The notes beneath the pieces were generated by a model. The model did no database searches. It had not been told where the DNA came from and saw only the letters and a list, made by a program, of their open reading frames with translations. A stretch of DNA of 32,151 nt from Pseudoselenomonas ruminantium (GTDB lineage: Bacteria; Bacillota; Negativicutes; Selenomonadales; Selenomonadaceae). The DNA is taken from contig CADAAS010000004.1 in assembly GCA_902785885.1 (NCBI GenBank), forward strand, positions 1 to 32,151, written 5' to 3'. Positions 15,157 to 22,753 of this stretch are shown here, one piece after another. How positions within the stretch are numbered: position 1 is the first letter of the stretch; every line of letters starts with the position of its first letter. The translations under genes were made by a program, and so were the position numbers.

Positions 15157-15233
15157 TGGTGGCGGCAAAGAGATTTGAACTCCTGACACTGCGGGTATGA
15201 ACCGCATGCTCTAGCCAACTGAGCTATGCCGCC
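15157..15233 (-). tRNA. tRNA-Met (anticodon CAT), elongator type
   Basis: A full cloverleaf of 77 bases with CCA encoded. The acceptor stem GGCGGCA/TGCCGCC is fully paired including position 1-72, which favours the elongator over the initiator tRNA. The anticodon CAT is at 15197-15199 and the T-arm GGAGTTCAAATCTCT-like region is present. A CAT anticodon could also belong to a modified tRNA-Ile, which cannot be excluded by eye. Confidence 0.92.
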
Positions 15234-15237
15234 AAAG

Positions 15238-15323
15238 TGGTGGGCAGGGATGGATTCGAACCATCGTAATCCGAAGATGACAGATTTACAGTCTGTTGCC
15301 TTTAACCACTCGGCCACCTACCC
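15238..15323 (-). tRNA. tRNA-Tyr (anticodon GTA)
   Basis: An 86-base class II tRNA with a long variable arm and encoded CCA. The acceptor stem GGGTAGG/CCTGCCC contains one T-G pair, and the anticodon stem-loop CAGACTGTAAATCTG shows anticodon GTA. It is transcribed first, 4 bases before tRNA-Met. Confidence 0.95.
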
Positions 15324-15334
15324 ATATAACGCAA

Positions 15335-15380
15335 CAAGCGTTAAGAACATGATATATTATATCCACAATCTTAACGCTTG
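15335..15380. promoter_or_regulatory. Perfect 11-bp inverted repeat around the tRNA promoter -10
   Basis: CAAGCGTTAAG (15335-15345) and CTTAACGCTTG (15370-15380) are exact reverse complements 24 bases apart. They enclose the -10 box, one arm overlaps the edge of the -35 box and the other lies in the leader. It could be an operator, or form the tail hairpin of read-through ftsZ mRNA. Confidence 0.55.
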
Positions 15381-15384
15381 TCAA
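15356..15384 (-). promoter_or_regulatory. Consensus promoter of the tRNA pair
   Basis: Read on the minus strand: TTGACA (15384-15379), 17 bases, TATAAT (15361-15356), a perfect housekeeping promoter. The start site would be near 15349, about 26 bases before tRNA-Tyr. Confidence 0.9.
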
Positions 15385-15404
15385 TGATTTTTTTATTTAA
15401 TGCA

Positions 15405-16550
15405 TTATTTTTTCTGCATCCAGACCGGGATGTCGATGAAATCGGCGGCCGGTGCTACCGTCTGCTGCGTATCTGCCTGCGCGACCGGGTTCGGCGCAAC
15501 CGGATTCGGCATGCCGAGGTTAAGGCCCGTATTGGGCATAACCGGCTGGGCTGCGGATGGTGCTGCCTGCGGCTGCACACCGATGGTTTCCGGTGCATCA
15601 AAGCCCGTGGCAATAACCGTAACGCGTACCTTGTCGCCCATCGTGTTGTCGATGGATGCACCCCAGATGATGTTGGCCTGGCTGTCGGCTGCATCATGGA
15701 TGGCTTCCGATGCCTCCTGAATCTCATACATGCTGAGATTTTCTTCTGCACCCGTAACGTTGAGCAGGATGCCCCTTGCACCATCGATGCTGGTTTCGAG
15801 CAGCGGGGAAGCGATAGCAGCCTTGGCTGCCTCGATTGCTGCACCCTCGCCGGATGCCTCGCCAATGCCCATCAGGGCAGAGCCGGCATTGCTCATTACG
15901 CTCTGCACATCGGCAAAGTCCAGGTTTACCAGGCCAGGCAGGGCAATCAAGTCAGAAATGCCCTTGACGCCCTGGCGCAGCACGTCATCGGCAATCTGGA
16001 AGGCCTGCGTGATTGGCGTCTTCTTGTCCACGACCTGCATCAGGCGGTCGTTGGGAATGGTGATAATCGTATCCACATGCTGCTTGAGGTTGGCAATGCC
16101 GGATTCGGCGTTGCGTTCGCGCTTCTTCCCTTCAAAGCCAAAGGGCTTCGTCACCACGCCAACGGTCAGCGCGCCGATTTCCCGGGCACACTCGGCAACC
16201 ACCGGTGCTGCACCGGTACCCGTACCGCCGCCCATGCCGGCAGTAACAAAGACCATATCCGCCCCGCGCAGCGCTTCCAAAATATCGTCGCGGCTTTCCT
16301 CGGCCGCTTTCTGTCCGATTTCCGGACGAGCACCTGCACCTAATCCCCTGGTGAGTTTCTCGCCAATCTGCATGCGCTTGGGCGCGAGCGACTTTAAGAG
16401 CGCCTGCGCATCCGTATTCACTGCGATAAATTCGACTCCCTGCAGTCCGAAATTTATCATGCGGTTCACGGCATTGCTGCCGCCGCCGCCTACACCGATT
16501 ACTTTAATCTTGGCCAACTGATCCAGGCCGTTTTCCTCTAGTTCAAACAC
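15405..16550 (-). CDS. ftsZ: Cell division GTPase FtsZ
   Basis: Tubulin-like GTPase that forms the division ring. The sequence shows [17 protein letters not shown] near the N-terminus, the GTP-binding [10 protein letters not shown] loop, the T7-loop NLDFADV region, and the C-terminal peptide [12 protein letters not shown] that binds partner proteins. I choose GTG at 16550, giving [16 protein letters not shown] like many FtsZ proteins; GGGGG lies 8 bases upstream. The ATG at 16565 adds five residues and lacks a ribosome-binding site. A 29-codon ORF with its own good site overlaps this start. ftsA is not upstream; an export island separates ftsZ from ftsQ. Confidence 0.97.
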   Translation of the reverse strand: MFELEENGLDQLAKIKVIGVGGGGSNAVNRMINFGLQGVEFIAVNTDAQALLKSLAPKRMQIGEKLTRGLGAGARPEIGQKAAEESRDDILEALRGADMVFVTAGMGGGTGTGAAPVVAECAREIGALTVGVVTKPFGFEGKKRERNAESGIANLKQHVDTIITIPNDRLMQVVDKKTPITQAFQIADDVLRQGVKGISDLIALPGLVNLDFADVQSVMSNAGSALMGIGEASGEGAAIEAAKAAIASPLLETSIDGARGILLNVTGAEENLSMYEIQEASEAIHDAADSQANIIWGASIDNTMGDKVRVTVIATGFDAPETIGVQPQAAPSAAQPVMPNTGLNLGMPNPVAPNPVAQADTQQTVAPAADFIDIPVWMQKK

Positions 16551-16627
16551 AGCGTTAACCCCCATGATGTTTGTATTCTATATCCTGTGGAAACGGTATT
16601 ACGTCCACATGGATTCCTAACTTGCAC
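16538..16627 (-). CDS. Possible 29-aa leader ORF overlapping the ftsZ start
   Basis: A GTG at 16627 is preceded by a perfect AAGGAG (16640-16635) with 7-base spacing. The frame ([16 protein letters not shown]...) runs 29 codons and stops 13 bases inside ftsZ in another frame. Ribosomes finishing it would be placed at the ftsZ start, which suggests translational coupling. The peptide has no recognisable features, and the ORF may be accidental. Confidence 0.35.
   Translation of the reverse strand: MQVRNPCGRNTVSTGYRIQTSWGLTLCLN
16586..16609. promoter_or_regulatory. Inverted repeat in the ftsZ leader
   Basis: TGTGGA (16586-16591) and TCCACA (16604-16609) are separated by 12 bases. The dyad lies within the putative leader ORF, about 36 bases before the ftsZ GTG, and could be an operator or an mRNA hairpin. 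Confidence 0.35.
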
Positions 16628-16684
16628 AAATATACTCCTTAATTCTATCATTTATCGGCGCATAATGCTATAACTTTCCCAAAA

Positions 16685-16724
16685 AAAATACAAAAAAAGA
16701 AAAGGGAGCCTTTCCTAAGGCTCC
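16685..16724 (-). terminator. Terminator at the end of the small-peptide genes
   Basis: Read on the minus strand: GGAGCCTT, a 4-base loop, AAGGCTCC, then CTTTTCTTTTTTT. It follows the 69-residue peptide gene by 10 bases and separates the peptide genes from ftsZ. Confidence 0.9.
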
Positions 16725-16734
16725 ACTTTCGTCG

Positions 16735-16944
16735 TTATTCCTTTGGTTTAAACGGATTTTTATCCACATTTTGTGCACCTGCTGCAGCGACCCAGTCCAA
16801 TTCCTCGTCGCTGAGTTTTGCCGACTGCCAGCGGCTGTTATGCGGCTGCATCGCCAGCAGCCTGTTCAGCAGCCGCTCCCGCACGGGATGGCAGCTGGAA
16901 AAATCAAACTGCCTGAGTTCCTGCTCCAACAACTTATCATCCAT
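16735..16944 (-). CDS. Small leader-type peptide (69 aa), possible exported peptide
   Basis: I do not recognise the family. The 69-residue protein starts MDDKLLEQELRQFDF, is helical and charged, and contains KLSDEELDWVAAAG at about residues 45-58. That resembles the LSDEELxxVAGG leader motif before double-glycine cleavage sites, here as AAG, leaving a 13-residue core AQNVDKNPFKPKE with no Cys, Ser or Thr. I choose ATG at 16944, with AAGGAG 8 bases upstream; the GTG at 16953 overlaps that site. It has the same promoter motif as the two peptide genes before it. It might instead be a regulator or immunity factor for the system. Confidence 0.65.
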   Translation of the reverse strand: MDDKLLEQELRQFDFSSCHPVRERLLNRLLAMQPHNSRWQSAKLSDEELDWVAAAGAQNVDKNPFKPKE

Positions 16945-16974
16945 GCCAATCACTCCTTCAATTTTTCTTCTTAT

Positions 16975-17005
16975 CCTTTATATCCCGAAACGGGTGAATG
17001 TGTTA
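16975..17005 (-). promoter_or_regulatory. ECF-type promoter before the 69-aa peptide gene
   Basis: Read on the minus strand: TAACAC (17005-17000), 14 bases, GGATATAAAGG (16985-16975). The same two boxes with the same spacing precede the two double-glycine peptide genes. It lies in only 73 bases between genes. Confidence 0.7.
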
Positions 17006-17017
17006 CAGCTATTTTTC

Positions 17018-17347
17018 TTACCTGCCTATACGATAGAGTATTCCATCCGTACGGCTGTTGCGAATGACCTTCGTGCCGTTTTCCGCATCGAATTTTGCCC
17101 AAAACTGATCACGGGTAATGACGTTGCCCTGCTTGTCCGTGTAGATGTTGTCCTTGCTCGGATTGTTATTATCGGTAAAACCGGTATAGCCCAGGCTGCG
17201 CAGTGTCTGACGAACAACTGCAGGGCTGACATAACTCTTGCTCACCAGTCCGCGCTTATAAAGCTCCGAGGCATCGGCCATAGTTTCATAAGACGAACCG
17301 CCGGCTACCCCTTCCAATTCCTGCAGATTCAGCTTTTTATTTTCCAT
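17018..17347 (-). CDS. Double-glycine leader secreted peptide, paralogue 1
   Basis: A 109-residue precursor. The leader MENKKLNLQELEGVAGG ends in a double glycine (residues 16-17), the cut site for C39-peptidase transporters such as the one encoded upstream. The core of about 92 residues starts SSYETMADASELYKRGL and holds the block YTDKQGNVITRDQFWAKFDA followed by ENGTKVIR, shared with the neighbour at 17475. There is no Cys, so disulfides or thioether bridges are not expected. The ATG has GGAGGGGG close upstream. It has its own ECF-type promoter (17379-17409), downstream of a terminator. The core matches no family I know; bacteriocin, signal or surface peptide are all possible. Confidence 0.85.
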   Translation of the reverse strand: MENKKLNLQELEGVAGGSSYETMADASELYKRGLVSKSYVSPAVVRQTLRSLGYTGFTDNNNPSKDNIYTDKQGNVITRDQFWAKFDAENGTKVIRNSRTDGILYRIGR

Positions 17348-17378
17348 GATTTTCCCCCTCCCTTTCTATTGCCTTTGT

Positions 17379-17409
17379 CCTTTATATCCCGGAAGGGGTG
17401 CAAGTGTTA
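17379..17409 (-). promoter_or_regulatory. ECF-type promoter before peptide paralogue 1
   Basis: Read on the minus strand: TAACAC (17409-17404), 14 bases, GGATATAAAGG (17389-17379). It lies just after the terminator of paralogue 2, so each peptide has an independent promoter. Confidence 0.75.
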
Positions 17410-17419
17410 TACGATTTTG

Positions 17420-17454
17420 TAAAAAAAGCCTGCTGACATATTCTGCCGCAGGCT
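17420..17454 (-). terminator. Terminator after peptide paralogue 2
   Basis: Read on the minus strand: AGCCTGC, a 14-base loop, GCAGGCT, then TTTTTTT. It lies 20 bases past the stop codon. Confidence 0.85.
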
Positions 17455-17474
17455 ATCCCTAATTTATCGGTTAT

Positions 17475-17819
17475 TTACACCTTTACCCCAAATGCGTCTT
17501 TTAAGCCATCCAGCTGGCCGCCACGGATGACCTTCGTGCCGTTTTCCGCATCGAAGTTTGCCCAGAACTGCTGACGGGTAATGACGTTGCCCTGCTTGTC
17601 CGTGTAGACATTGCCATTGGCCAGGCCGCCCTTGTCTTCATAACCAGTATAGCCCATGCCATGGAGTTTGTCACGGACAGATGCACAGTCAGCATATTCC
17701 TTGTCGAGCAGGCCGCGCTTATAAAGCTCACTGCTGTCGGCAACGGTTTCGATAATCGTACCGCCGGCTACGCCATTCAGTTCTTCAAGATCCATCTTTT
17801 TGTTTTCGAGATTTGACAT
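17475..17819 (-). CDS. Double-glycine leader secreted peptide, paralogue 2
   Basis: A 114-residue precursor with leader MSNLENKKMDLEELNGVAGG (double glycine at residues 19-20) and a core starting TIIETVADSSELYKRGL. It aligns without gaps to paralogue 1 over the core and is nearly identical in the block YTDKQGNVITR.QFWA.FDAENGTKVIR. The C-terminal 15 residues differ, so the two may act as a pair or have distinct targets. It has a single Cys. I choose ATG at 17819, with AAGGAAG about 6 bases upstream; the longer frame to 17846 has no such site. An ECF-type promoter (17868-17898) and a terminator (17420-17454) make it a single-gene unit. The core family is unknown to me. Confidence 0.85.
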   Translation of the reverse strand: MSNLENKKMDLEELNGVAGGTIIETVADSSELYKRGLLDKEYADCASVRDKLHGMGYTGYEDKGGLANGNVYTDKQGNVITRQQFWANFDAENGTKVIRGGQLDGLKDAFGVKV

Positions 17820-17867
17820 ATAAATCTTCCTTTCCTTGTCGTCCAAGCTTTATCACTTCGGCTTTGT

Positions 17868-17898
17868 TCTTTATATCCGCGAACCAGCCAAAGTGTTA
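17868..17898 (-). promoter_or_regulatory. ECF-type promoter before peptide paralogue 2
   Basis: Read on the minus strand: TAACAC (17898-17893), 14 bases, GGATATAAAGA (17878-17868). It begins only 10 bases past the sigma-factor stop codon. The -35 box also lies in the loop of a weak dyad AGCCA/TGGCT. Confidence 0.75.
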
Positions 17899-17907
17899 TG
17901 GCTTTTT

Positions 17908-18465
17908 TTATTTTTTTTGCAAAATTTTTTTGAGCCGGTCCCGCGCCTGTTTCAACGCTACGCGGACGGAACTTGGCGCCATGCCCAGCTGTTCGGCAAT
18001 CTCCGTGGAATTCATTTCCAGCCAGTAGGCCATCTCCAAAATCTTCTGCTGCCGCTCGGGCAGCTGCAGGATGGCGGCCCGCAATTCCTCGGTGCCTTCC
18101 CGCGTCAAGAACTGTCCTTCAGGCGTCTCCTGACGGTCATCTGCCGGGTCGAAGGACTCCTCCCAGGGAACATGCATTGTATAGGGCTTGCTGCCATAGT
18201 ATTTATTGAGCACATTCTGGGCGATGCGAAAGAGCCAGGTGGAAAAAGCGCCCTTGCCCGGGTCAAACTGTTCCAGATGCTGATACATGCGGATAAAGGT
18301 ATCGCTGACCAGTTCGTCGGCCAGGCTGCTGTCCTTCGTCCTGCCCAGCAGGTATTGGTACACCCGGGGAAAATAATACTCGTATAGTTCCGTAAGGGCT
18401 GCCGGGTCACGGATGGCCCTTGCCGCCAGCGCTCCCCAATAAGCCATGTTTTTGTTTTCACTCAT
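17908..18465 (-). CDS. ECF-type RNA polymerase sigma factor
   Basis: A 185-residue sigma-70 family protein of the extracytoplasmic-function group. Region 2 is visible at about residues 24-90 (LYEYYFPRVYQYLLG, ADELVSDTFIRMYQHLEQFD, AFSTWLFRIAQNVLNKYY), and region 4 at about 133-182 (LPERQQKILEMAYWLEMNST, EIAEQLGMAPSSVRVALKQA). Regions 1.1 and 3 are absent, as in ECF factors. Its ATG overlaps the end of the TolC-like gene by 8 bases, so it is translated with the export operon. It lies just upstream of three small peptide genes with a shared non-housekeeping promoter motif, its likely targets. No anti-sigma factor gene is recognisable nearby. Confidence 0.93.
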   Translation of the reverse strand: MSENKNMAYWGALAARAIRDPAALTELYEYYFPRVYQYLLGRTKDSSLADELVSDTFIRMYQHLEQFDPGKGAFSTWLFRIAQNVLNKYYGSKPYTMHVPWEESFDPADDRQETPEGQFLTREGTEELRAAILQLPERQQKILEMAYWLEMNSTEIAEQLGMAPSSVRVALKQARDRLKKILQKK

Positions 18466-19963
18466 GTTCAGTCTCCGCTAAAGACCCAGAAACATCGGCC
18501 TTCTTCAAGGCCTGCAGGGATGAGGCTCCATCTTCTTCCGCCACCTTGTAGCGCTGGGCATCAAAGGCCACCGGAACCCCTATCGCCTTTTCCAGTTTGG
18601 CCCGGCTGAGGTTGTACTGATAAAGCGCCGTAAGATAGTTGGAACGCGCCTGGGTAAATTTTTCCTGCGCATCCGTTACCGCTAAAAGCACATCCACGCC
18701 TTCCTCATAACGTACCTGCGCGATTACATAGCTGTCCTGTGCCTGCTTGACCGCCCCAGCCGTTTCCGCAATATTCTGCTCGGCCGCCTTCATGCTCAGC
18801 CAGGCACTGCGTGTCTCCAGCTGAATGGTCTTCCTCATCTGCCGCGCCCGGGCTTCATAGGCACGGGTACTCGCATCCGCCTGCCGGACATTTTCGCGGG
18901 TCACGCCGTTGTCAAAGATGTTCCAGGAGATATTCAGGCCCGCCTCCCAGGCATTGCTGCGCTCGCTGCGAAAGGGCGTATTGCCGGCAATGCCCTGCCT
19001 GGCGGATGCAGACACCTGCGGCAGATAGCCGGACTTTGCCGCATCCCGCCGGGCAAGCGCCGCCTTGATATCGTACTCTGCCGCCAGCCCGTCCGGACGA
19101 TGGGCCTGGGCATACGCTTCACAGGCCGGCAAATCCTTGTCATAGGGCTCATAGGTAAAGACATCCAACGGCTCGATATCCATATCCTGCGGCAGCCCCA
19201 CCATGCTGGCCAGCGTGGATTTGGCAATCGATACGGCCGCCTCGGCGTTGACCAGGTTCTGTTTATAGTTGGCAATCGTTACCTTCATCATCAAGAGGTC
19301 GGCTTCGGCTACCGCCCCTTCCTCAAACTGGGCGCGGATGAGTTCGAGCTGCGTATTGCCCTTGTCCACGGCTTCCTGTGCCACCTGCGCAAGATTTTCC
19401 CGATAGATGAGGTCGGCATAGGCCTCTGCCGCCTGATAACGTACCGTCTGCCGGCTGTTTTCCATATCCATGTCGGCCCGGTTCAACTGATAGCGCCCCG
19501 CGGCAATCTGCCCTTCCAGCCGCCCGCCGGTGTAGACCGGCACCGTAAGGCTCCAGCTGTTGGCAAAGGTATTGTGGTAAGCGTAGGAGCCTACGGTTAC
19601 CGGTCCCCCGATAAAAGCCCGCCCCGAGTCAGGATAGGCATAGACCGAATTGTAATTGGCCGCATGCGGGTCGCCATAGGCATCATGGGCATCATTGGCC
19701 GACTTGTAATTCCGCCCGCCGATTTTATACGCCTGGGCACTCCAGCTGACCACCGGCCCCTTGCTGCGTCTGGCTGCCTGCAGCGCATGGTCGGCCGCCT
19801 CTCTTTGGGCATCAGCCGACTCAATGCTCTCATTGCCCGCTAGCGCCATATGGATGCTTTCCGCCAAAGAGAGCCGCACCGGTTCAGCTCCGCAGATTCC
19901 TGCCGGAAAGATAAGGCTATAGCTGAGAATACTGGCTAAAACAAATTTTTTATCAAGCTTCAC
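18458..19963 (-). CDS. TolC-like outer-membrane efflux channel
   Basis: A 501-residue outer-membrane factor forming the exit duct of the export system. The signal peptide (MKLDKKFVLASILSYSLIFP) ends near AGICGA. Two internally similar halves follow with long coiled segments (for example RQTVRYQAAEAYADLIYREN and ETRSAWLSMKAAEQNIAETA), each with the typical exposed beta-strand pair, and GLNISWNIFDNG. This protein implies a diderm envelope. Start GTG at 19963 with AAGGTG 7 bases upstream; it lies 18 bases after the ABC transporter gene. Confidence 0.93.
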   Translation of the reverse strand: MKLDKKFVLASILSYSLIFPAGICGAEPVRLSLAESIHMALAGNESIESADAQREAADHALQAARRSKGPVVSWSAQAYKIGGRNYKSANDAHDAYGDPHAANYNSVYAYPDSGRAFIGGPVTVGSYAYHNTFANSWSLTVPVYTGGRLEGQIAAGRYQLNRADMDMENSRQTVRYQAAEAYADLIYRENLAQVAQEAVDKGNTQLELIRAQFEEGAVAEADLLMMKVTIANYKQNLVNAEAAVSIAKSTLASMVGLPQDMDIEPLDVFTYEPYDKDLPACEAYAQAHRPDGLAAEYDIKAALARRDAAKSGYLPQVSASARQGIAGNTPFRSERSNAWEAGLNISWNIFDNGVTRENVRQADASTRAYEARARQMRKTIQLETRSAWLSMKAAEQNIAETAGAVKQAQDSYVIAQVRYEEGVDVLLAVTDAQEKFTQARSNYLTALYQYNLSRAKLEKAIGVPVAFDAQRYKVAEEDGASSLQALKKADVSGSLAETEHE

Positions 19964-19981
19964 TGGGTATCACCTTCCTGT

Positions 19982-22753
19982 TCAGGCATCTGCTACCTGA
20001 CGTTTCACCAAATCGGCAAAGAGACCGCCCTTTGCCACGAGTTCATCAAAACTGCCCATCTCCGCAATCGCACCATCATCCATGACGATGATGCGGTCAC
20101 ACTTCCGAATCGTCGACAGCCGGTGAGCCACCACAATGCGGGTGGCCTTGAGCTTGTCCAGGCTGCGGGTTACGATAGCCTGTGAACGGTTGTCGAGCGC
20201 ACTGGTCGCTTCGTCAAAGATCAGGATGGCCGGCTTGCCTACCAGGGCGCGGGCAATCAGCAGGCGCTGGCGCTGCCCGCCGGAGATATTGGAGCTGCCC
20301 TCGCTGATTACCGTCTGCATGCCCATGGGCATATCGGCGATATCCTCGGCAATGCCGGCCGCCTCAGCTGCTTCCCAGGCATCATCCTGCGTCAGCATCC
20401 GCGTGCCGACAATGTTGGTGTAGATATCGCCCGTCATCAGCTGGCCATTCTGCAGCACGACGCCCATCTGCGAGCGGACCGACGGCAGCGCCAGTTCGGA
20501 CAAGTCCTGTCCGTCAAAGGTAATGCTGCCCCGCTTGGGCGTTTCAAAGCCCAGCAGCAGGCGCACGAGCGTGCTCTTGCCACTGCCGGACTTGCCGACA
20601 ATGGCCACATTTTCCCCGGCCGCAATGGAGAAGTTCACATCCTTCAGCACATCCGTTCCCTCAGCCTCCAGCACGCCGCCTTTTCCGTCAGGCGTCACAT
20701 GCGTATAGGCAAAGGACAGATGGCTGACCTCAATCGCACCGGACAGTGGTCCTGCCTCCTGCCGGTCATCCGTGTTTTCCGGGACGGCCTCCAAAATCGG
20801 CCGCAAGTTCTCGAGCTGCGGCTGGATGGCAAAATACTGGCTCACGAGGCCGATAACGCCGCCCATCACGCCGTTGAAACTCGAATAGGCGGCATTAAAG
20901 GCGATGAACTGCGCATAGCCAATGCCCGTCTTGACCGCCTTGCCGTCCGGACTGACCTCGTTCATGCCGTAGACCGCAATGTAGTAGAGAATCAGCGTCA
21001 GCACAAAGGGCTGAATGCTCGAGATAATCGACGTATAGTTATTCTGCCAGCGCAGTTTCAACGTCCAGTTCCAATGCTCGCCGAAGGTCTTTGTCCAGAG
21101 GCTGTACGCCTGTTCCTCGGCCCCCTGCACCCGGAACTTGGGCAGGCCCGCAAAAATCTGCTGCACGGTGCCTGCGGATTTATTCCCCGCGTCGATGATC
21201 TTGCGCTGGAAGAACAGCACCCGCCGCAGCACGAACGCCACAAACAGCGAATACACGAGCCAGACCACAATGGCCGCCGCCGTGAGTTTCATGCTGTAGT
21301 AGCACATGAGAAAAATGCTCCAGAAGGAGAAGATAAAACTCAAAATGGAGCTGACGAACTCACCGGAGGCCAGGCCCTTGGCTATGCCGATGCCGCCCAT
21401 GCGGCTGGCCAGTTCCCCCACCGTAAAGCGGCGGAAGAATTTGGCCGGCAGGCTCATGAGCCGCCCCCACATGGCCGCCTCAGCAGCCATCTCGATGCGG
21501 TTGGAGATGCGCAGTACCGCAATGGAACGCACAATTCCCAAAGCCGCCGTAGTAAAGCTCGTGACCATCAGCGCCTGCGTGACCGTTGCCAGCCCCTGCC
21601 GGTCCAAAATCGGAATGATATCCTGGAAGATGGTCTCCGTAATCAGCGGCGTAGCCAGCGGAATCAATCCGGCAAACAGGCTGCAGATTAAAATCGTGCG
21701 ATAATCCGCCAGCCAGCACTGATGAAACATGAATTTAATCAAATCCCATAATTTCAAGGCCCGTGCCGGAAAGCCCGCATAACATTGGAAGGCATCGCGG
21801 CTGACGTTTTGCACCTCCGCCTCCGTCAGGTCAATGCCCTCCGGCTGCGTGGACACGAAAATGCGGTAACTGTCCGGCGTTACCGGAATGAGTGCCGCAA
21901 TGTCCTTGCGCCCCGTATCCGGTGAGGTATAGAAGCCCAGCAGCACACCGGTATCCTTCTTATGCCAATTCTCCGGCAGCGTCACCAGGCGCATCTGCAT
22001 ATTGCCCTTCTGCATCAATCTACGCAAAAGCGTAACCTCATCCACCTTCCGATTGCTCTCCGCATCCAGGCCGATGGAATCCACCGGCATTTTCAAAGCA
22101 GCCGCCACCTGCCGCACGGCAAAGACAGCCTCTTTTAGCAGGGCGCTGTCGCTGTCCGTATCCCGGCTGCCGGCGTACAGCTGCTCCTCGCCCATCAGGC
22201 TGCGGATACCGTTTTCCACCAGCATGACCTTGGCCTTGTCCCGCAGGCGGATGCGGCGGGCCAGCTGCTTGTCCCGGGCACCGAACCGCACCCCTAAAAG
22301 CATGGCAAAGATTTTTTCATGCTGCAAAAATGTTTCATATAATTTCTGATTGCTTTGCTCAGTGACCAGCAACTTGCGCTTTTTCCAAAGCTGCAGCATA
22401 TCATCGCCCCTGTCTGCCAACAGACGGAGCCAGGAAATCTGCACCAGCGAAGAGAACCAAGCCTGCATCTGCCCGCGCAGGTATTCCTTCTCCGCCTCCT
22501 GCCAGCGGCAAAACATCAGTTCACAATCCTCCAGCGCATAAATCTGCATCCGGACCTCCTGAAACTCATCCAGCGCAGGAAAAACGGCCTCGCCGGCCTG
22601 CTTTTCCACCAGATAGCACTGATGGAACGCTATTTCACTGCCATTCTGTGTGGTCGCATAGACTTCCACACGGCCGGACACCACCTGCCAGAAGCCCGTA
22701 TCCTCTTCCAGCAGGAAGCGTTCGCCGGCATAGAGATTTTTTCGCATCGTCAT
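19982..22753 (-). CDS. NHLM-type ABC exporter, ATP-binding/permease (second transporter)
   Basis: A 923-residue fused membrane/ATPase exporter. An unusual N-terminal region (about 1-330) begins like a cyclic-nucleotide-binding fold (YAGERFLLEEDTGFWQVVSG) and has no peptidase motif; this matches the second ATPase of NHLM peptide-export systems. Membrane helices follow from about residue 350 to 650. The ATPase has Walker A IVGKSGSGKST, signature SNISGGQRQRL, Walker B ILIFDEATSALD and the His loop IVVAHRLST. Its ATG overlaps the stop of the C39 transporter gene (ATGA), so the two are probably made together and may form a heterodimer or act in sequence. Confidence 0.92.
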   Translation of the reverse strand: MTMRKNLYAGERFLLEEDTGFWQVVSGRVEVYATTQNGSEIAFHQCYLVEKQAGEAVFPALDEFQEVRMQIYALEDCELMFCRWQEAEKEYLRGQMQAWFSSLVQISWLRLLADRGDDMLQLWKKRKLLVTEQSNQKLYETFLQHEKIFAMLLGVRFGARDKQLARRIRLRDKAKVMLVENGIRSLMGEEQLYAGSRDTDSDSALLKEAVFAVRQVAAALKMPVDSIGLDAESNRKVDEVTLLRRLMQKGNMQMRLVTLPENWHKKDTGVLLGFYTSPDTGRKDIAALIPVTPDSYRIFVSTQPEGIDLTEAEVQNVSRDAFQCYAGFPARALKLWDLIKFMFHQCWLADYRTILICSLFAGLIPLATPLITETIFQDIIPILDRQGLATVTQALMVTSFTTAALGIVRSIAVLRISNRIEMAAEAAMWGRLMSLPAKFFRRFTVGELASRMGGIGIAKGLASGEFVSSILSFIFSFWSIFLMCYYSMKLTAAAIVVWLVYSLFVAFVLRRVLFFQRKIIDAGNKSAGTVQQIFAGLPKFRVQGAEEQAYSLWTKTFGEHWNWTLKLRWQNNYTSIISSIQPFVLTLILYYIAVYGMNEVSPDGKAVKTGIGYAQFIAFNAAYSSFNGVMGGVIGLVSQYFAIQPQLENLRPILEAVPENTDDRQEAGPLSGAIEVSHLSFAYTHVTPDGKGGVLEAEGTDVLKDVNFSIAAGENVAIVGKSGSGKSTLVRLLLGFETPKRGSITFDGQDLSELALPSVRSQMGVVLQNGQLMTGDIYTNIVGTRMLTQDDAWEAAEAAGIAEDIADMPMGMQTVISEGSSNISGGQRQRLLIARALVGKPAILIFDEATSALDNRSQAIVTRSLDKLKATRIVVAHRLSTIRKCDRIIVMDDGAIAEMGSFDELVAKGGLFADLVKRQVADA

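Noticed and set aside
14973-15317. A 114-codon minus-strand frame starting MAEWLKATDCKSV
   Set aside because: It is a translation of the tRNA-Tyr and tRNA-Met genes and repeat R7, a well-known false-gene pattern.
17886-17905. Plus-strand terminator AGCCA/TGGCT followed by T-run
   Set aside because: No plus-strand gene reads into it, and the T-run belongs to the A-rich end of the sigma-factor gene; the overlap with the -35 box is probably chance.
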